A stretch of DNA of 64,000 bases from Hymenobacter terrestris (lineage in GTDB: Bacteria; Bacteroidota; Bacteroidia; Cytophagales; Hymenobacteraceae): NCBI RefSeq assembly GCF_013377905.1, contig NZ_JABKAV010000003.1, positions 1 through 64,000 of the forward strand, written 5' to 3'. Position 1 is the stretch's first letter; each line of letters begins with the position of its first letter. The position numbers were made by a program, and so were the translations under genes. Shown piece after piece: positions 42,025 to 50,371 of this stretch. Under the pieces are notes generated by a model. It was not told the origin of the DNA and ran no database searches. It saw nothing but the letters and a program-made list of their open reading frames with translations.

Positions 42025-43944
42025 CTACATGAAATACTTAAGGCGGATAACTTCCTTCTCGTTGAGGAAGCGCCACTTGCCCCGGGGCAGGTCCTTCTTG
42101 GTGAGGCCGGCGTACTGCACCCGGTCCAGCGCTACCACGTCGTAGCCCAAGTGCTCGAATATGCGGCGCACGATGCGGTTACGGCCAATGTGGATTTCCA
42201 CACCCACGAAGTGCGGGTTGCCAGCCACTACAGCCACGTCGTCCACTTCCGCCTTGCCGTCTTCCAGCTCCACGCCGGCCGCAATCTGGCGCAGGTCCTC
42301 TTCCGTCAGGGGCTTGTCAAGCTCCACCTGATAGATTTTCTTGTTGCGGTGCGAAGGGTGCGAAAGTTTCTGGGCGACTTCGCCGTCGTTGGTGAACAGC
42401 AGCAGACCAGTGGTGTTGCGGTCGAGGCGACCAACCGGGAACACGCGCTCCTTCGAGGCGCTCTTGATGAGCTCCATTACCGTGCGGCGGCCTTCGGGGT
42501 CGTCGGTGGTGGTGAGGAAGTCCTTGGGCTTATTGAGCAGGAGGTACACCTGCTTTTCGCGGCTCAGGTTGGTTTTGCCATACTGCACCGTGTCGGAGGG
42601 CTGCACCTGGTAGCCCATTTCCGTCACTACTTCCCCGTTTACCTTTATTTCACCCGCCGCAATCAGCGCATCGGCATCGCGGCGCGAGCACACGCCGGCG
42701 TTGGCGATGTAGCGGTTGAGGCGCGTCGTGCCTTCGGCCGAGTCCTCCTCCTCTTCGCGGCGGCGCTTGTTGCCCCGGGTTTTATCTTCGTCGTAATGGC
42801 GCAGGTTCTTGTAGTCGGGCGCTTCGCCGGTTGCCTCGCCACGCTTGCGTTTGCCGGCCTGGTTCGAGTCGGCGGCAGCAGCCGGCGCATCGGGGCGGCC
42901 GGGGCGCTCGTCGTAAGCACGCCGGGGCCGCTCCTCACGGGGCGCACGTTTCTCGTCGCGCCCGAAGGCGCCACGCGGTGCATCCGCATCAGGGCGTCGC
43001 GCGGGCCGGTCAGTACCCGCTGGGCGCTCGGAGCGCCGGTCGTCACGCCGGTCGGGGCGCTCATTGCGTCGCTCGTCGCGGCCAAAGCTGCTGCGCCGCT
43101 CGCCACTGGCACCGCCCCCGAAGCCGGAGGGCTTTCGGTCGTCGGATTCGCGTGGCTCCCGGTTGCCGGCTTCTTCGGCCCGGCGGGTAGCGCGGAAGGT
43201 GGCATCATCCGAAAAATCGGGATGCTGCGGAGCGAGGCTCTCGGGCCGGCGGTCGGGGTCGAAGGAACGGGCCGGGCGCACCGGACGGTCGGGGCCGTAC
43301 TCGCGCGAGCCCAAGTGGTCTTCCTGGGGCCGTGGGCGCGGGGCTTCCTGGCGCGGCTCGTCTACGGCATTGGGGTTGCCTTTAATGAATTTACGGTTTC
43401 GCTCACCCGGCTGTCCACGGGGCACCGACTGCTCACCATCTTCTCGGCGGTAGGGCTGGCCCTTCCAGGTTTGCTTGGCCTCGAAGTTGCGCACGGGCCG
43501 CTCGTCGCGGCGCTCATCACGCTGGTCGCGGCGGTCGTCGCCACGGCCGGCACTGCGCGAGTCGCCAAAACGGCTGTCACGAGCCGGACGCTCGTCGCGG
43601 CTACCACCGAAGCGGTTGTCGCGGGCCGGGCGCTCATCGCGGCCACCGAAGCTACCGCCACCGCTGTTGCCAAATTTACGTGGGCCACCGAAGCTGCCGC
43701 CGCCGTTGCCAAACTTGCGCGGGCCGCCGTAGCCACCCTCCGCCGGGCGTCCGCCAAAGGCGGGCCGGTCGCCACCGCGCCGCGAGTCGTCGCCGCCGGA
43801 ACCACCGCGAGCCTGGTCGCGGTTGGCCCGCTCTTGGCCGGGCTGAATGAATTTGCTGCCCGCGTCGCGGCTCGTAGGCCGGCTGGAGCTGGAGAAGCGG
43901 CCGCGGCCCTTGGGCGCGTCGTCGGAGTGGTGTTTCTTACCCAT
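42025..43944 (-). CDS. RsuA/RluB-type pseudouridine synthase with a 405-residue disordered N-terminus
   Basis: A 639-residue protein. Residues 406-639 are a complete RluB/RsuA/RluF-type enzyme: S4 RNA-binding domain (TTRLNRYIANAGVCSRRDAD, from 406), then the catalytic core with GRLDRNTTGLLLFTNDG (catalytic Asp near 508), and the C-terminal IHIGRNRIVRRIFEHLGYDV. Residues 1-405 are almost only Gly, Arg, Asp, Pro, Ser and Glu, with repeated FGG, RDERP and DRR units: a disordered, RGG-like region longer than the enzyme. The family normally has 230-300 residues; Bacteroidota often have shorter tails of this type. It probably modifies 23S rRNA; the tail may bind RNA. Monocistronic. Confidence 0.88.
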   Translation of the reverse strand: MGKKHHSDDAPKGRGRFSSSSRPTSRDAGSKFIQPGQERANRDQARGGSGGDDSRRGGDRPAFGGRPAEGGYGGPRKFGNGGGSFGGPRKFGNSGGGSFGGRDERPARDNRFGGSRDERPARDSRFGDSRSAGRGDDRRDQRDERRDERPVRNFEAKQTWKGQPYRREDGEQSVPRGQPGERNRKFIKGNPNAVDEPRQEAPRPRPQEDHLGSREYGPDRPVRPARSFDPDRRPESLAPQHPDFSDDATFRATRRAEEAGNREPRESDDRKPSGFGGGASGERRSSFGRDERRNERPDRRDDRRSERPAGTDRPARRPDADAPRGAFGRDEKRAPREERPRRAYDERPGRPDAPAAAADSNQAGKRKRGEATGEAPDYKNLRHYDEDKTRGNKRRREEEEDSAEGTTRLNRYIANAGVCSRRDADALIAAGEIKVNGEVVTEMGYQVQPSDTVQYGKTNLSREKQVYLLLNKPKDFLTTTDDPEGRRTVMELIKSASKERVFPVGRLDRNTTGLLLFTNDGEVAQKLSHPSHRNKKIYQVELDKPLTEEDLRQIAAGVELEDGKAEVDDVAVVAGNPHFVGVEIHIGRNRIVRRIFEHLGYDVVALDRVQYAGLTKKDLPRGKWRFLNEKEVIRLKYFM

Positions 43945-44028
43945 GGTGGTAAAGCGTGCGTGCCGTATCGCTACGGTACAGATGAATGATTCGGGAGAGC
44001 TTATAAACGAAGCTCCGGGGAAAACAGT

Positions 44029-44084
44029 GCCCGGACTAGCAGCCCGGCTCCGCGCGGGGCGGAGTTCAGGCAGCCAGTCCGGGC
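44029..44084. repeat. structured GC-rich inverted repeat
   Basis: Outer arms GCCCGGACT (44029-44037) and AGTCCGGGC (44076-44084) enclose an inner hairpin of the type CTCCGC...GCGGAG. It lies between the pseudouridine synthase start (43944) and the DksA-like stop (44182). It may be a terminator or another small dispersed repeat; its sequence differs from the GTCAT family. Confidence 0.55.
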
Positions 44085-44181
44085 TACCGGGTTGTTTAGC
44101 GCCTAGCGCTTAGCCGAGGATGCCCAATAGAGATAATATCGTCTCTGACTAAGCACTACCCACTAAGCCCTAAGCTTCAGT

Positions 44182-44565
44182 TTAGTCGCGACGGGCCATT
44201 TTGGCCTCAATTGAATGCTGGGTGTGCGGTACGGCGCGCAGGCGCTCCTTCTGGATAAGCTTGCCGGTGCCGATGCATACGCCGTAGGTACCGTTCTTAA
44301 TGCGAACCAGCGCGTTTTCGAGCTGCTGGATGAACTTCATCTGGCGCGACGCCAACTGGTTCATGCTTTCCTTCTCAGCCGTGTCGGCGCCGTCTTCCAG
44401 CACCTTCGATGAAGAAGCCGTGTTGTCGGTACCCATATCGTTTTTGCGGCTCAGGGTTTCCTTGATAAAAGAAACCTCCTTGCGGGCGGCAGTAAGCTTG
44501 TCCTGGATGATTTGCTCGAACTCGGCCAGTTCTTCCTTGGAATAGCGTAGGGGTGCTTCACTCAT
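44182..44565 (-). CDS. TraR/DksA-family protein lacking the zinc cysteines
   Basis: A 127-residue protein. The N-terminal half is a coiled coil (EELAEFEQIIQDKLTAARKEVSFIKETL, then AEKESMNQLASRQMKFIQQLENALVRI), and the C-terminal globule reads YGVCIGTGKLIQKERLRAVPHTQHSIEAK. Classical DksA has four zinc Cys; here only Cys97 remains at the expected place, so the fold must hold without zinc. Such Cys-poor versions are usual in Bacteroidota. It likely enters the RNA polymerase secondary channel and adjusts rRNA or stress promoters. It has its own -7 element at 44759-44766. Confidence 0.88.
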   Translation of the reverse strand: MSEAPLRYSKEELAEFEQIIQDKLTAARKEVSFIKETLSRKNDMGTDNTASSSKVLEDGADTAEKESMNQLASRQMKFIQQLENALVRIKNGTYGVCIGTGKLIQKERLRAVPHTQHSIEAKMARRD

Positions 44566-44887
44566 GATTGTAAAGGAAGATTATAGTGAGAGGGGTGGGA
44601 TTGGGGAGGCTGGTTGAAAGTGACACCGACTGGCTGGCACATCTGGGTGCTAAGCCAAGTAAGCCGAACAGCAACAGAATCGAATTGGTTTACCCAGCCG
44701 CTTTGGCGGAAACCAAAATGCACGACCTCCGCACCCGCTCAATGCCGGTAATCGGCCGCAAAGCTACGATTTTGCGGCGGATTGCGCGTCACCCCTGCCT
44801 AAGTGGCAACGCCTTACCCGATGCGGTCTGAACTGGCACTAACGGGCAGCAACCGCCGGAACTGGTGGGATAGCTCAGCTTCTGAAC
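44566..44887. other. intergenic region upstream of the DksA-like gene
   Basis: 322 bases without a supported gene; short open frames here lack protein-like composition. It holds the -7 element at 44759-44766 and, if that is right, an unusually long leader of about 185 bases for the DksA-like gene. I see no riboswitch-like pattern. Confidence 0.5.
44759..44766 (-). promoter_or_regulatory. -7 element for the DksA-like gene
   Basis: The minus strand reads TAGCTTTG, matching TAnnTTTG. A start near 44752 would make a long leader. A nearer, unseen promoter is possible. Confidence 0.4.
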
Positions 44888-45364
44888 TTAGAAACCCAGC
44901 ATATGGATAGCAGCTACTGCGCCCTCTACGCCCTTGTTGCCGTGCTTGCCGCCGGCCCGGTCCCAGGCCTGCTCCAGGGTGTTGGTGGTTACAAGCCCGA
45001 ATATGACGGGCTTGTTGAACTTGAGGCCTACGTTGGTGATGCCGCTGGCCACGGCGTGGCAGATGTAGTCGTCGTGCTTGGTTTCGCCTTGGATAACTAC
45101 GCCCAAACAGATTACGGCGTCAATCTCATCGTGCTGGGCCAGTAACTGGGCCCCCAGCGTCAGCTCGAAGCTGCCCGGCACGGTGTTGCGGAAGATGTTC
45201 TCGGGCTTGGCGCCGTGCTTTAGCAGGGTGTCGTAGGCGCCCTGGGCCAGCGTGTCGGTGATTTCGCGGTTCCACTCGGCTACTACCAGCCCGAAGCACT
45301 TCTCGGAGATGTCAACGAAGTGGTCGGAGGTGTAGTCGCTCAGGTTTTTGAGGGAGGTTGCCAT
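44888..45364 (-). CDS. ribH: 6,7-dimethyl-8-ribityllumazine synthase
   Basis: A 158-residue subunit of the capsid-like enzyme that makes lumazine, the last intermediate before riboflavin. Motifs: FGLVVAEWNREITDTL, NIFRNTVPGSFELTLGAQLL, AVICLGVVIQGETKHDDYICHAVASGI and PVIFGLVTTNTLEQAWDRAGGKHGNKG. His in KHDDY is the usual catalytic position. Full length. It lies downstream of the TPR gene, with its own -7 element at 45493-45500. Confidence 0.97.
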   Translation of the reverse strand: MATSLKNLSDYTSDHFVDISEKCFGLVVAEWNREITDTLAQGAYDTLLKHGAKPENIFRNTVPGSFELTLGAQLLAQHDEIDAVICLGVVIQGETKHDDYICHAVASGITNVGLKFNKPVIFGLVTTNTLEQAWDRAGGKHGNKGVEGAVAAIHMLGF

Positions 45365-45492
45365 TAGGATTAAGCTATAAGCTGTCAGTGGTTAGCTGCT
45401 TAGCCGTTGTTCCAGAAAGATGCTTTCGAAAAGCACTTTACGCTTTTATTGGTGACTGCCAGCCTTATGAACTGAAGAGAGTGGCCCAGCCA

Positions 45493-45500
45493 CAAAGATA
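45493..45500 (-). promoter_or_regulatory. -7 element for ribH
   Basis: The minus strand reads TATCTTTG, matching TAnnTTTG. It lies downstream of the TPR gene's terminator and about 130 bases before the ribH ATG. No FMN-riboswitch-like motif is visible in that leader. Confidence 0.5.
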
Positions 45501-45529
45501 GTCTCAGCGCCTGAGTACCTACATAAAGT

Positions 45530-45557
45530 AAAAAGGCAGCCCGAAAGCCGCCTTTTT
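45530..45557 (-). terminator. terminator of the TPR gene
   Basis: Arms AAAAAGGC (45530-45537) and GCCTTTTT (45550-45557), extended inward with a one-base interruption. T-rich on the minus strand. It separates the TPR gene from ribH. Confidence 0.7.
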
Positions 45558-45618
45558 ATTTACATTGTTCTTAAAATCAGGCACTTGTACCCTATTTCAA
45601 ACAAATGGCTACAGAAAC

Positions 45619-46389
45619 CTACTTGCCGTTCAGACCTTCGGCGCGGGCCTTGTACTGCTTGGCTTCGTTGGCTTCGGCGGCAGCGGGGTAGGCGGTCAGG
45701 ATTTTATCGTAGGCCGTAATGGCGCCGGCGTAATCCTTGGCTACTTCGCGGGCCGTGCCTTCCTTGAGCAGGTAAGCGGGCGAGAATTGCTCGTTGGCAT
45801 TGTAGTTGGCGGCCTTGTTGTAGTAGTCAGCGGCTTCCTTGGGCTGGTTGAGCTCCAAGTGAGCATCGCCAATCAGCGAGTAGGCGCGGGCCTGCACCAA
45901 GTAATCGTCGGCGCTGAAGTCTTCGAGGTAGTCGATGGCCGCCTTGTACTGGCCTTGCTTGAGGGCAGCCACGCCGGCGTAGAAGCTGGCCAGGTTGCCG
46001 GCATCAGATCCACCGTACTCCGAAACCACGCGCTCCAGACCCAGGTTACGGCCGTCGCCTTTCAACGACTTCTGCAACGAGTCGGCCTCCCAGTAGCTTA
46101 CCGCCTGGAACATGGCCGCCTGCCCTTTTTCATTCTGCGAGTTGCGCCACAGGTAGTAGCCGAAGCCACCCGCCACGGCCAGTACTACTACGGCCAGCAG
46201 GCCCAGCAGCACGTTCTTATTGCGGCGCACGAAATCCTCTGACTCCACCAGCCGCATGGCCAGTGCGTTGGGGTCTTCCATCAGCGGGTGCTCGGGGTTG
46301 TAGGCTTGCGCAGGAGCGAGTGGGTCGGTGCTGACGACACGCTGCGGGCGATTCTGCTGGCTTTTACCCGTAAAAGGAATCTTGGACAT
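45619..46389 (-). CDS. membrane-anchored TPR protein (YfgM-like)
   Basis: A 256-residue protein. It has a disordered cytoplasmic N-terminus (about 1-55), one membrane helix at about 60-80 (VLLGLLAVVVLAVAGGFGYYLW), and a periplasmic TPR region (FYAGVAALKQGQYKAAIDYLEDF, AYSLIGDAHLELNQPKEAADYYNKAA, AKDYAGAITAYDKILTAYP). This is the layout of YfgM, a Sec-associated chaperone partner. It lies 54 bases after pdhA and just before ribH. Confidence 0.82.
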   Translation of the reverse strand: MSKIPFTGKSQQNRPQRVVSTDPLAPAQAYNPEHPLMEDPNALAMRLVESEDFVRRNKNVLLGLLAVVVLAVAGGFGYYLWRNSQNEKGQAAMFQAVSYWEADSLQKSLKGDGRNLGLERVVSEYGGSDAGNLASFYAGVAALKQGQYKAAIDYLEDFSADDYLVQARAYSLIGDAHLELNQPKEAADYYNKAANYNANEQFSPAYLLKEGTAREVAKDYAGAITAYDKILTAYPAAAEANEAKQYKARAEGLNGK

Positions 46390-46443
46390 GGAGGTTGCTC
46401 GAAAAAGGGGCCACTGAATGCGGCCGGAAAATCGTCCGGTTGC

Positions 46444-47619
46444 TTAGTCGCGGATGTATGGGTAGTCCTGCTGCACGTACACGTCGTGGTAAAGCTCGTC
46501 GGCAGTCGGGTAGTCCGACTTCTCGGCAAACTCCACCGACTCCTGCACCTGAGCCTTTATCTTCTCGTCGATGGCTTCCAGGTCGGCCTCGGTGGCCATA
46601 TTGTGCGTGAGGATGGTGTGGCGCACGGCCTCAATGGAGTCGCGCGAGCGGTAATCCTCCAGTTCGTCTTTGGTGCGGTACTTGGCCGGGTCGCTCATCG
46701 AGTGGCCCTTGTAGCGGTACGTTTTGAACTCCAGCAGCGTGGGGCCTTCGCCGGCACGGGCCCGCTCGGCGGCGCGGGATACGGCCTCGTGCACTTCCTC
46801 CACGTTCATGGCATTCACCGGCTCCGAAGGCATGTCGTACGACTCGCCCAGCGTATACAGCTCCGTGACGTTAGAGGTCCGCTGCACCGAGGTGCCCATG
46901 GCGTAGCCGTTGTTCTCAATCACGAAGATAACCGGCAGCTTCCAGAGCATGGCCATGTTGAAGGCCTCGTGCAGGGCGCCCTGGCGCACGGCACCGTCGC
47001 CCATCGAGCAGACGCATAGGTTGCCGGTCTTGTTGTATTTCTCGGCGAAGGCAATGCCCGCACCCATCGGCACCTGCGCGCCCACAATGCCGTGGCCACC
47101 GATGAAGTTTACTTCCTTATCGAAGATGTGCATCGAGCCGCCCTTGCCCTTCGAGCAGCCGGTGGCTTTGGCATACAGCTCGGCCATGATGGCGTTGGGC
47201 GAGGTGCCCAGCGCCAGCGGGTGGGCGTGGTCGCGGTAGGCGGTGATGTGCTTGTCGTCCTTGGTCAGGGCCGACACGGTACCGGCTACGCAGGCCTCCT
47301 GGCCGATGTAGAGGTGACAGAAGCCTTTAATCTTCTGCTGGCCGTACAACTGCCCGGCCTTCTCCTCGAACTTGCGCATGAGCACCATCTGCTCATACCA
47401 GGTCAGGTAGGTTTCCTTGGAATATTCGGGTGTGGCCGGCGACGAGGCTTTGGGCCCATCAGTAGCGGCCTTGGCTTCTTTGTTCACCGCCGTTTTCACG
47501 TTCTGGGGCTGCTGGGCGGTTTCCACCTTGGCCTTACCCTTAGCGGGCGCTTTGGTTGCCGACGTTTTCTTCGCCGAATTGGAAGCCTTAGCCGCAGCCT
47601 GTACTTTCGTCTCCGCCAT
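46444..47619 (-). CDS. pdhA: pyruvate dehydrogenase E1 component, alpha subunit
   Basis: A 391-residue ThDP-dependent subunit that decarboxylates pyruvate within the pyruvate dehydrogenase complex. The thiamine diphosphate motif runs SMGDGAVRQGALHEAFN to VIENN; other family stretches are KIKGFCHLYIGQEA, TAYRDHAHPLALG and YRYKGHSMSDPAKYR with the phosphorylation-loop Ser position. The start is ATG at 47619; the open frame to 48333 is antisense to recF. Odd: residues 1-65 are an Ala/Lys/Thr/Pro-rich tail (KKTSATKAPAKGKAK) before the enzyme fold. The E1-beta gene is not in the window. A one-mismatch -7 (TACTTTCG) lies at 47649-47656. Confidence 0.95.
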   Translation of the reverse strand: MAETKVQAAAKASNSAKKTSATKAPAKGKAKVETAQQPQNVKTAVNKEAKAATDGPKASSPATPEYSKETYLTWYEQMVLMRKFEEKAGQLYGQQKIKGFCHLYIGQEACVAGTVSALTKDDKHITAYRDHAHPLALGTSPNAIMAELYAKATGCSKGKGGSMHIFDKEVNFIGGHGIVGAQVPMGAGIAFAEKYNKTGNLCVCSMGDGAVRQGALHEAFNMAMLWKLPVIFVIENNGYAMGTSVQRTSNVTELYTLGESYDMPSEPVNAMNVEEVHEAVSRAAERARAGEGPTLLEFKTYRYKGHSMSDPAKYRTKDELEDYRSRDSIEAVRHTILTHNMATEADLEAIDEKIKAQVQESVEFAEKSDYPTADELYHDVYVQQDYPYIRD

Positions 47620-47648
47620 CTTAGTTTCGATTGTTCGCGTTTGGGAGG

Positions 47649-47656
47649 CGAAAGTA
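47649..47656 (-). promoter_or_regulatory. imperfect -7 element for pdhA
   Basis: The minus strand reads TACTTTCG, one mismatch from TAnnTTTG, 30 bases before the pdhA ATG and within the 69-base divergent region shared with recF. Confidence 0.35.
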
Positions 47657-47688
47657 CGTAAAAGGATTGCAATGTCCGAACCCCGCGC

Positions 47689-48804
47689 ATGAACCTGGAG
47701 AACCTTCATCTGCTCTTCTTCAAGAATTACGAAGAAGCTCAGCTCGCCTTTTCCCCGCACATCAACTGCTTTATCGGCGACAATGGCAGTGGCAAAACCA
47801 ACCTGCTCGACGCCATCCATTACCTCTCGCTCACCAAGAGCGCCTTTACCCAAGCCGATACCCAGAGCATCCGGCAAGGCGAGGAGTTCTTTGTGGTACG
47901 CGGCCGGTTCGCCGACCGGCCCGATGAGGCGCCGGCCGAAACCATTCAGTGCAGTCTGCGGGTGGGCCAGAAGAAAAGCGTTACTCATGACAAGCAGCCT
48001 TATGAGCGGGTGTCCGACCACATCGGCCGCTATCCGGTGGTGCTCATCTCGCCCTACGACACGGACCTGATCCGGCAGGGCAGCGAGGAGCGGCGCAAGC
48101 ACTTCGACAGCCTCATGTCGCAGCTCGACCACGCGTATCTGGAGCTGCTCATCCGCTACACCCAACTGCTCAAGCAGCGCAACGCCCTGCTCAAGCTGGC
48201 CGCCGACCGCCAGGCTGGCTACGACCGCGACTACCTGCTGACCATTGATGAGCAGCTGGCCCCACTGGGCGAGCAGCTGGTGCAGCGCCGCCAGGAGTTC
48301 CTGGTTGGGTTCGAGCCGCTCTTCCAGCGCCATTATGCCCAGCTCGCCGATGGTCAGGAGCAGGTTACGCTCACCTATAAAAGCGAGCTACCCGGCGCCG
48401 ACTTCGGCAAGCTGCTGCGGCTGCAGGAGCGCCGCGACCTGACGCTGCAGCGCACCACCACCGGCCCCCACCGCGACGACTTCACTTTCCTGATGGATGA
48501 CAAGCCGGTGAAAGGCTACGGCTCGCAGGGCCAGCAGAAGTCGTTCGTCATTGCTCTCAAGCTGGCCCAGTTTGAGTTACTGGCCGAGCGCCAGCACCAG
48601 AAGCCGCTGCTGCTGCTCGACGACATTTTCGACCGCCTCGATGAGAAGCGAATCACGCGCCTGATGCAGCTAGTGGCTAACCACACCTTCGGCCAGATTT
48701 TCCTGACCGACACCCACCTCGAACGCACCGATAGGGTGCTGGCCGAGCTGTCGGAAGATATCCGCCGGTTCCGGGTAGATGCCGGTACCGTGACGCGGTT
48801 GTAG
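47689..48804 (+). CDS. recF: DNA replication and repair protein RecF
   Basis: A 371-residue SMC-like ATPase that loads RecA at gapped single-stranded DNA with RecO/RecR. Walker A is FIGDNGSGKTNLLDAIHYLSL (about 28-48); LISPYDTDLIRQGSEERRKHFD, the signature region GYGSQGQQKSFVIALKLAQF and Walker B PLLLLDDIFDRLDEKR follow. Full length; start at 47689 (MNLENLHLLFFKNYEEA). It is divergent from pdhA and followed by dciA. In this segment recF is not beside dnaA or dnaN. Confidence 0.96.
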   Translation: MNLENLHLLFFKNYEEAQLAFSPHINCFIGDNGSGKTNLLDAIHYLSLTKSAFTQADTQSIRQGEEFFVVRGRFADRPDEAPAETIQCSLRVGQKKSVTHDKQPYERVSDHIGRYPVVLISPYDTDLIRQGSEERRKHFDSLMSQLDHAYLELLIRYTQLLKQRNALLKLAADRQAGYDRDYLLTIDEQLAPLGEQLVQRRQEFLVGFEPLFQRHYAQLADGQEQVTLTYKSELPGADFGKLLRLQERRDLTLQRTTTGPHRDDFTFLMDDKPVKGYGSQGQQKSFVIALKLAQFELLAERQHQKPLLLLDDIFDRLDEKRITRLMQLVANHTFGQIFLTDTHLERTDRVLAELSEDIRRFRVDAGTVTRL

Positions 48805-48817
48805 CCGGCGGGCGGGG

Positions 48818-48825
48818 TATCTTTG
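48818..48825 (+). promoter_or_regulatory. -7 element for dciA
   Basis: TATCTTTG matches TAnnTTTG, 47 bases before the dciA ATG and 14 bases after the recF stop. Confidence 0.5.
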
Positions 48826-48871
48826 TTGAGTTAGCCAGCGGGGTGCTTTCTTCGCGCGTTAACTTACTGCA

Positions 48872-49195
48872 ATGGCTTACAAAAAACCTTACGCTCCCGA
48901 AAATTCTCGCAAGGCCGACATTGTCTCGCTTAAAGACAGCATCACGTCCATGCTGCGCGCCTACCGCCTGCAGGGTAAGCTGAACGAAGTAACAGTGGTG
49001 GCCAGCTGGGAGAAGGTGATGGGCAAGGCCGTGGCCCTGAAAACCCAGCAGCTCTACGTGAGCAACAACAAGCTATTTGTGCGCCTATCCTCGGCCCCCC
49101 TTAAGCATGAACTGATAATGGCCAAGACCAAAGTGTTGGCCAATCTCAACGCCGAAGTTGGCGAGGACATTATCAAAGAAGTCGTCTTCCTATAG
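48872..49195 (+). CDS. dciA: DciA/DUF721 family replication protein
   Basis: A 107-residue protein of the DUF721 family. DciA proteins interact with and help load the replicative helicase DnaB in bacteria without DnaC. The pattern is SLKDSITSMLRAYRLQGKLNEVTVVASWEKVMGKAVA (helix and Trp) followed by the KH-like LYVSNNKLFVRLSSAPLKHELIMAKTKVL. Position after recF is common in Bacteroidota. It has its own -7 element. Confidence 0.88.
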   Translation: MAYKKPYAPENSRKADIVSLKDSITSMLRAYRLQGKLNEVTVVASWEKVMGKAVALKTQQLYVSNNKLFVRLSSAPLKHELIMAKTKVLANLNAEVGEDIIKEVVFL

Positions 49196-49538
49196 CCGAG
49201 CTATAGATATAGAGTCCCGCTTAGCAGTACCCGCTTTTATGGTTGCTGCCTTTACTGCGAGGGCACGGCAACTCCCCGCCCAGGCAGCAGAGAGGCAGTG
49301 GGCAGTATTGCTCTGCTACAGCAATCCATGCTCTTACCATGCCATCCAGCCTAAACGGATTCAGGTCGTCGGTGCTTCTTTCTGCACCATAAGGCATACT
49401 TCTTCCATCCAATAGCGAGCAACTGCTAGTGGTGCGCAGATATGCTCAGGTAGTTCCTGCATGATACCCGAGCCAGGCGCACTCTTAAGGCAATGAGCCT
49501 GTATATGTGCGCCACGCCCTCCGCTGCGCTGTGGCCGC
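49196..49538. other. 343-base gap between convergent dciA and the thioesterase gene
   Basis: No gene is supported. Minus-strand frames of 63 and 78 codons are open, but they have no start context, composition or homology I can defend. No clear hairpin terminator is visible. It may be the remains of a decayed gene. Confidence 0.4.
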
Positions 49539-50111
49539 TCAGCTGCTGTGGTAGGCAATGCGGCACCGCTCCCCATCCAGCAACCCCATCTGGTCATCTA
49601 CTGCTAGGCTGGTGCGGGCATTATCGAACTGTTCACGGTACTGCTGCTGAAACTGTCGGCGCTTGATGGCTTCCTGGAAGCGACGCACGTCGTCGCGGGT
49701 TTCCAACTCTAAGCCGGGCACTTGGGTAGGCTGGCCAGCCTCGTCTTTGGCTACCATGGTGAAGTAGCTTGTATTGGTGTGTTTCATCAGGCCAGTGCGC
49801 ACGTCTTCGGCCGTTACCTTGATGCCTACCAGCAGCGAGGTGCGCCCCACATAGTTCACTGATGCCAGCAGCGACACCAGCTCGCCTACTTCCACCGGCT
49901 GCATGAAATTCACGCCATCTACGCTCACGGTTACGCAGTAGGTGCCGGCGTGTTTGGAGGCGGCGGCGTAGGCAACTTTATCCATCAGTGAGAGCAGAAT
50001 ACCTCCGTGAATCTTGCCACCGAAGTTGGCATACGATGGGATCATCAGCTCGGTGAGCGTGACGCGCGAGTAGGAAACGGAGCGGTAAGCGGGAAGTACA
50101 AACGGGGGCAT
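49539..50111 (-). CDS. hotdog-fold acyl-CoA thioesterase
   Basis: A 190-residue BACH/YciA-type thioesterase that hydrolyses acyl-CoA. Family pattern: MIPSYANFGGKIHGGILLSLMDKVAYAAASKHAG, followed by TVSVDGVNFMQPVEVGELVSLLASVNYVGRTSL and HTNTSYFTMVAKD. The Asn-Phe-Gly-Gly-Lys-Ile-His-Gly-Gly segment is the catalytic turn. A C-terminal helical extension (about 140-190) is rich in Arg and Gln. A -7 element is at 50143-50150. Confidence 0.9.
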   Translation of the reverse strand: MPPFVLPAYRSVSYSRVTLTELMIPSYANFGGKIHGGILLSLMDKVAYAAASKHAGTYCVTVSVDGVNFMQPVEVGELVSLLASVNYVGRTSLLVGIKVTAEDVRTGLMKHTNTSYFTMVAKDEAGQPTQVPGLELETRDDVRRFQEAIKRRQFQQQYREQFDNARTSLAVDDQMGLLDGERCRIAYHSS

Positions 50112-50142
50112 AAGCCGACAGTTTAAGCGAACAGGGATTGTG

Positions 50143-50150
50143 CAAAGCTA
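50143..50150 (-). promoter_or_regulatory. -7 element for the thioesterase gene
   Basis: The minus strand reads TAGCTTTG, matching TAnnTTTG, with a predicted leader of about 25 bases. Confidence 0.5.
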
Positions 50151-50371
50151 GCGCTTCCACCGTGCCACCCAACCCCTCTCCTACCCTGTCCGGCTCGGTT
50201 ACAAAACAGTCACTTTGCTACTTCTCTTCCCTCTTCAAAGGACCTGCTAACGCCGACTTGGAACAGACGAACGAACAGCTGTCCTCTGCGGCTGGTTTGC
50301 CAGACGAGGCCTTATAGAGCGCAGTTCATCTAGCATTGTATCATCGATGCGCAAAGAAGGCGAAACAGAAA

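Noticed and set aside
42151..43989. A 612-codon plus-strand open frame opposite the pseudouridine synthase
   Set aside because: It mirrors the Arg/Gly/Asp-rich tail and the enzyme on the other strand. The high-GC repetitive codons keep the antisense frame open, and its translation has no coherent domain.
47620..48333. N-terminal extension of pdhA
   Set aside because: It is antisense to recF, which is unmistakable on the plus strand. The ATG at 47619 starts the real protein.
49221..49597. Small genes in the gap between dciA and the thioesterase gene
   Set aside because: Open frames of 63 and 78 codons have no recognisable domain or start context, and one overlaps the thioesterase 3' end. I left them out.
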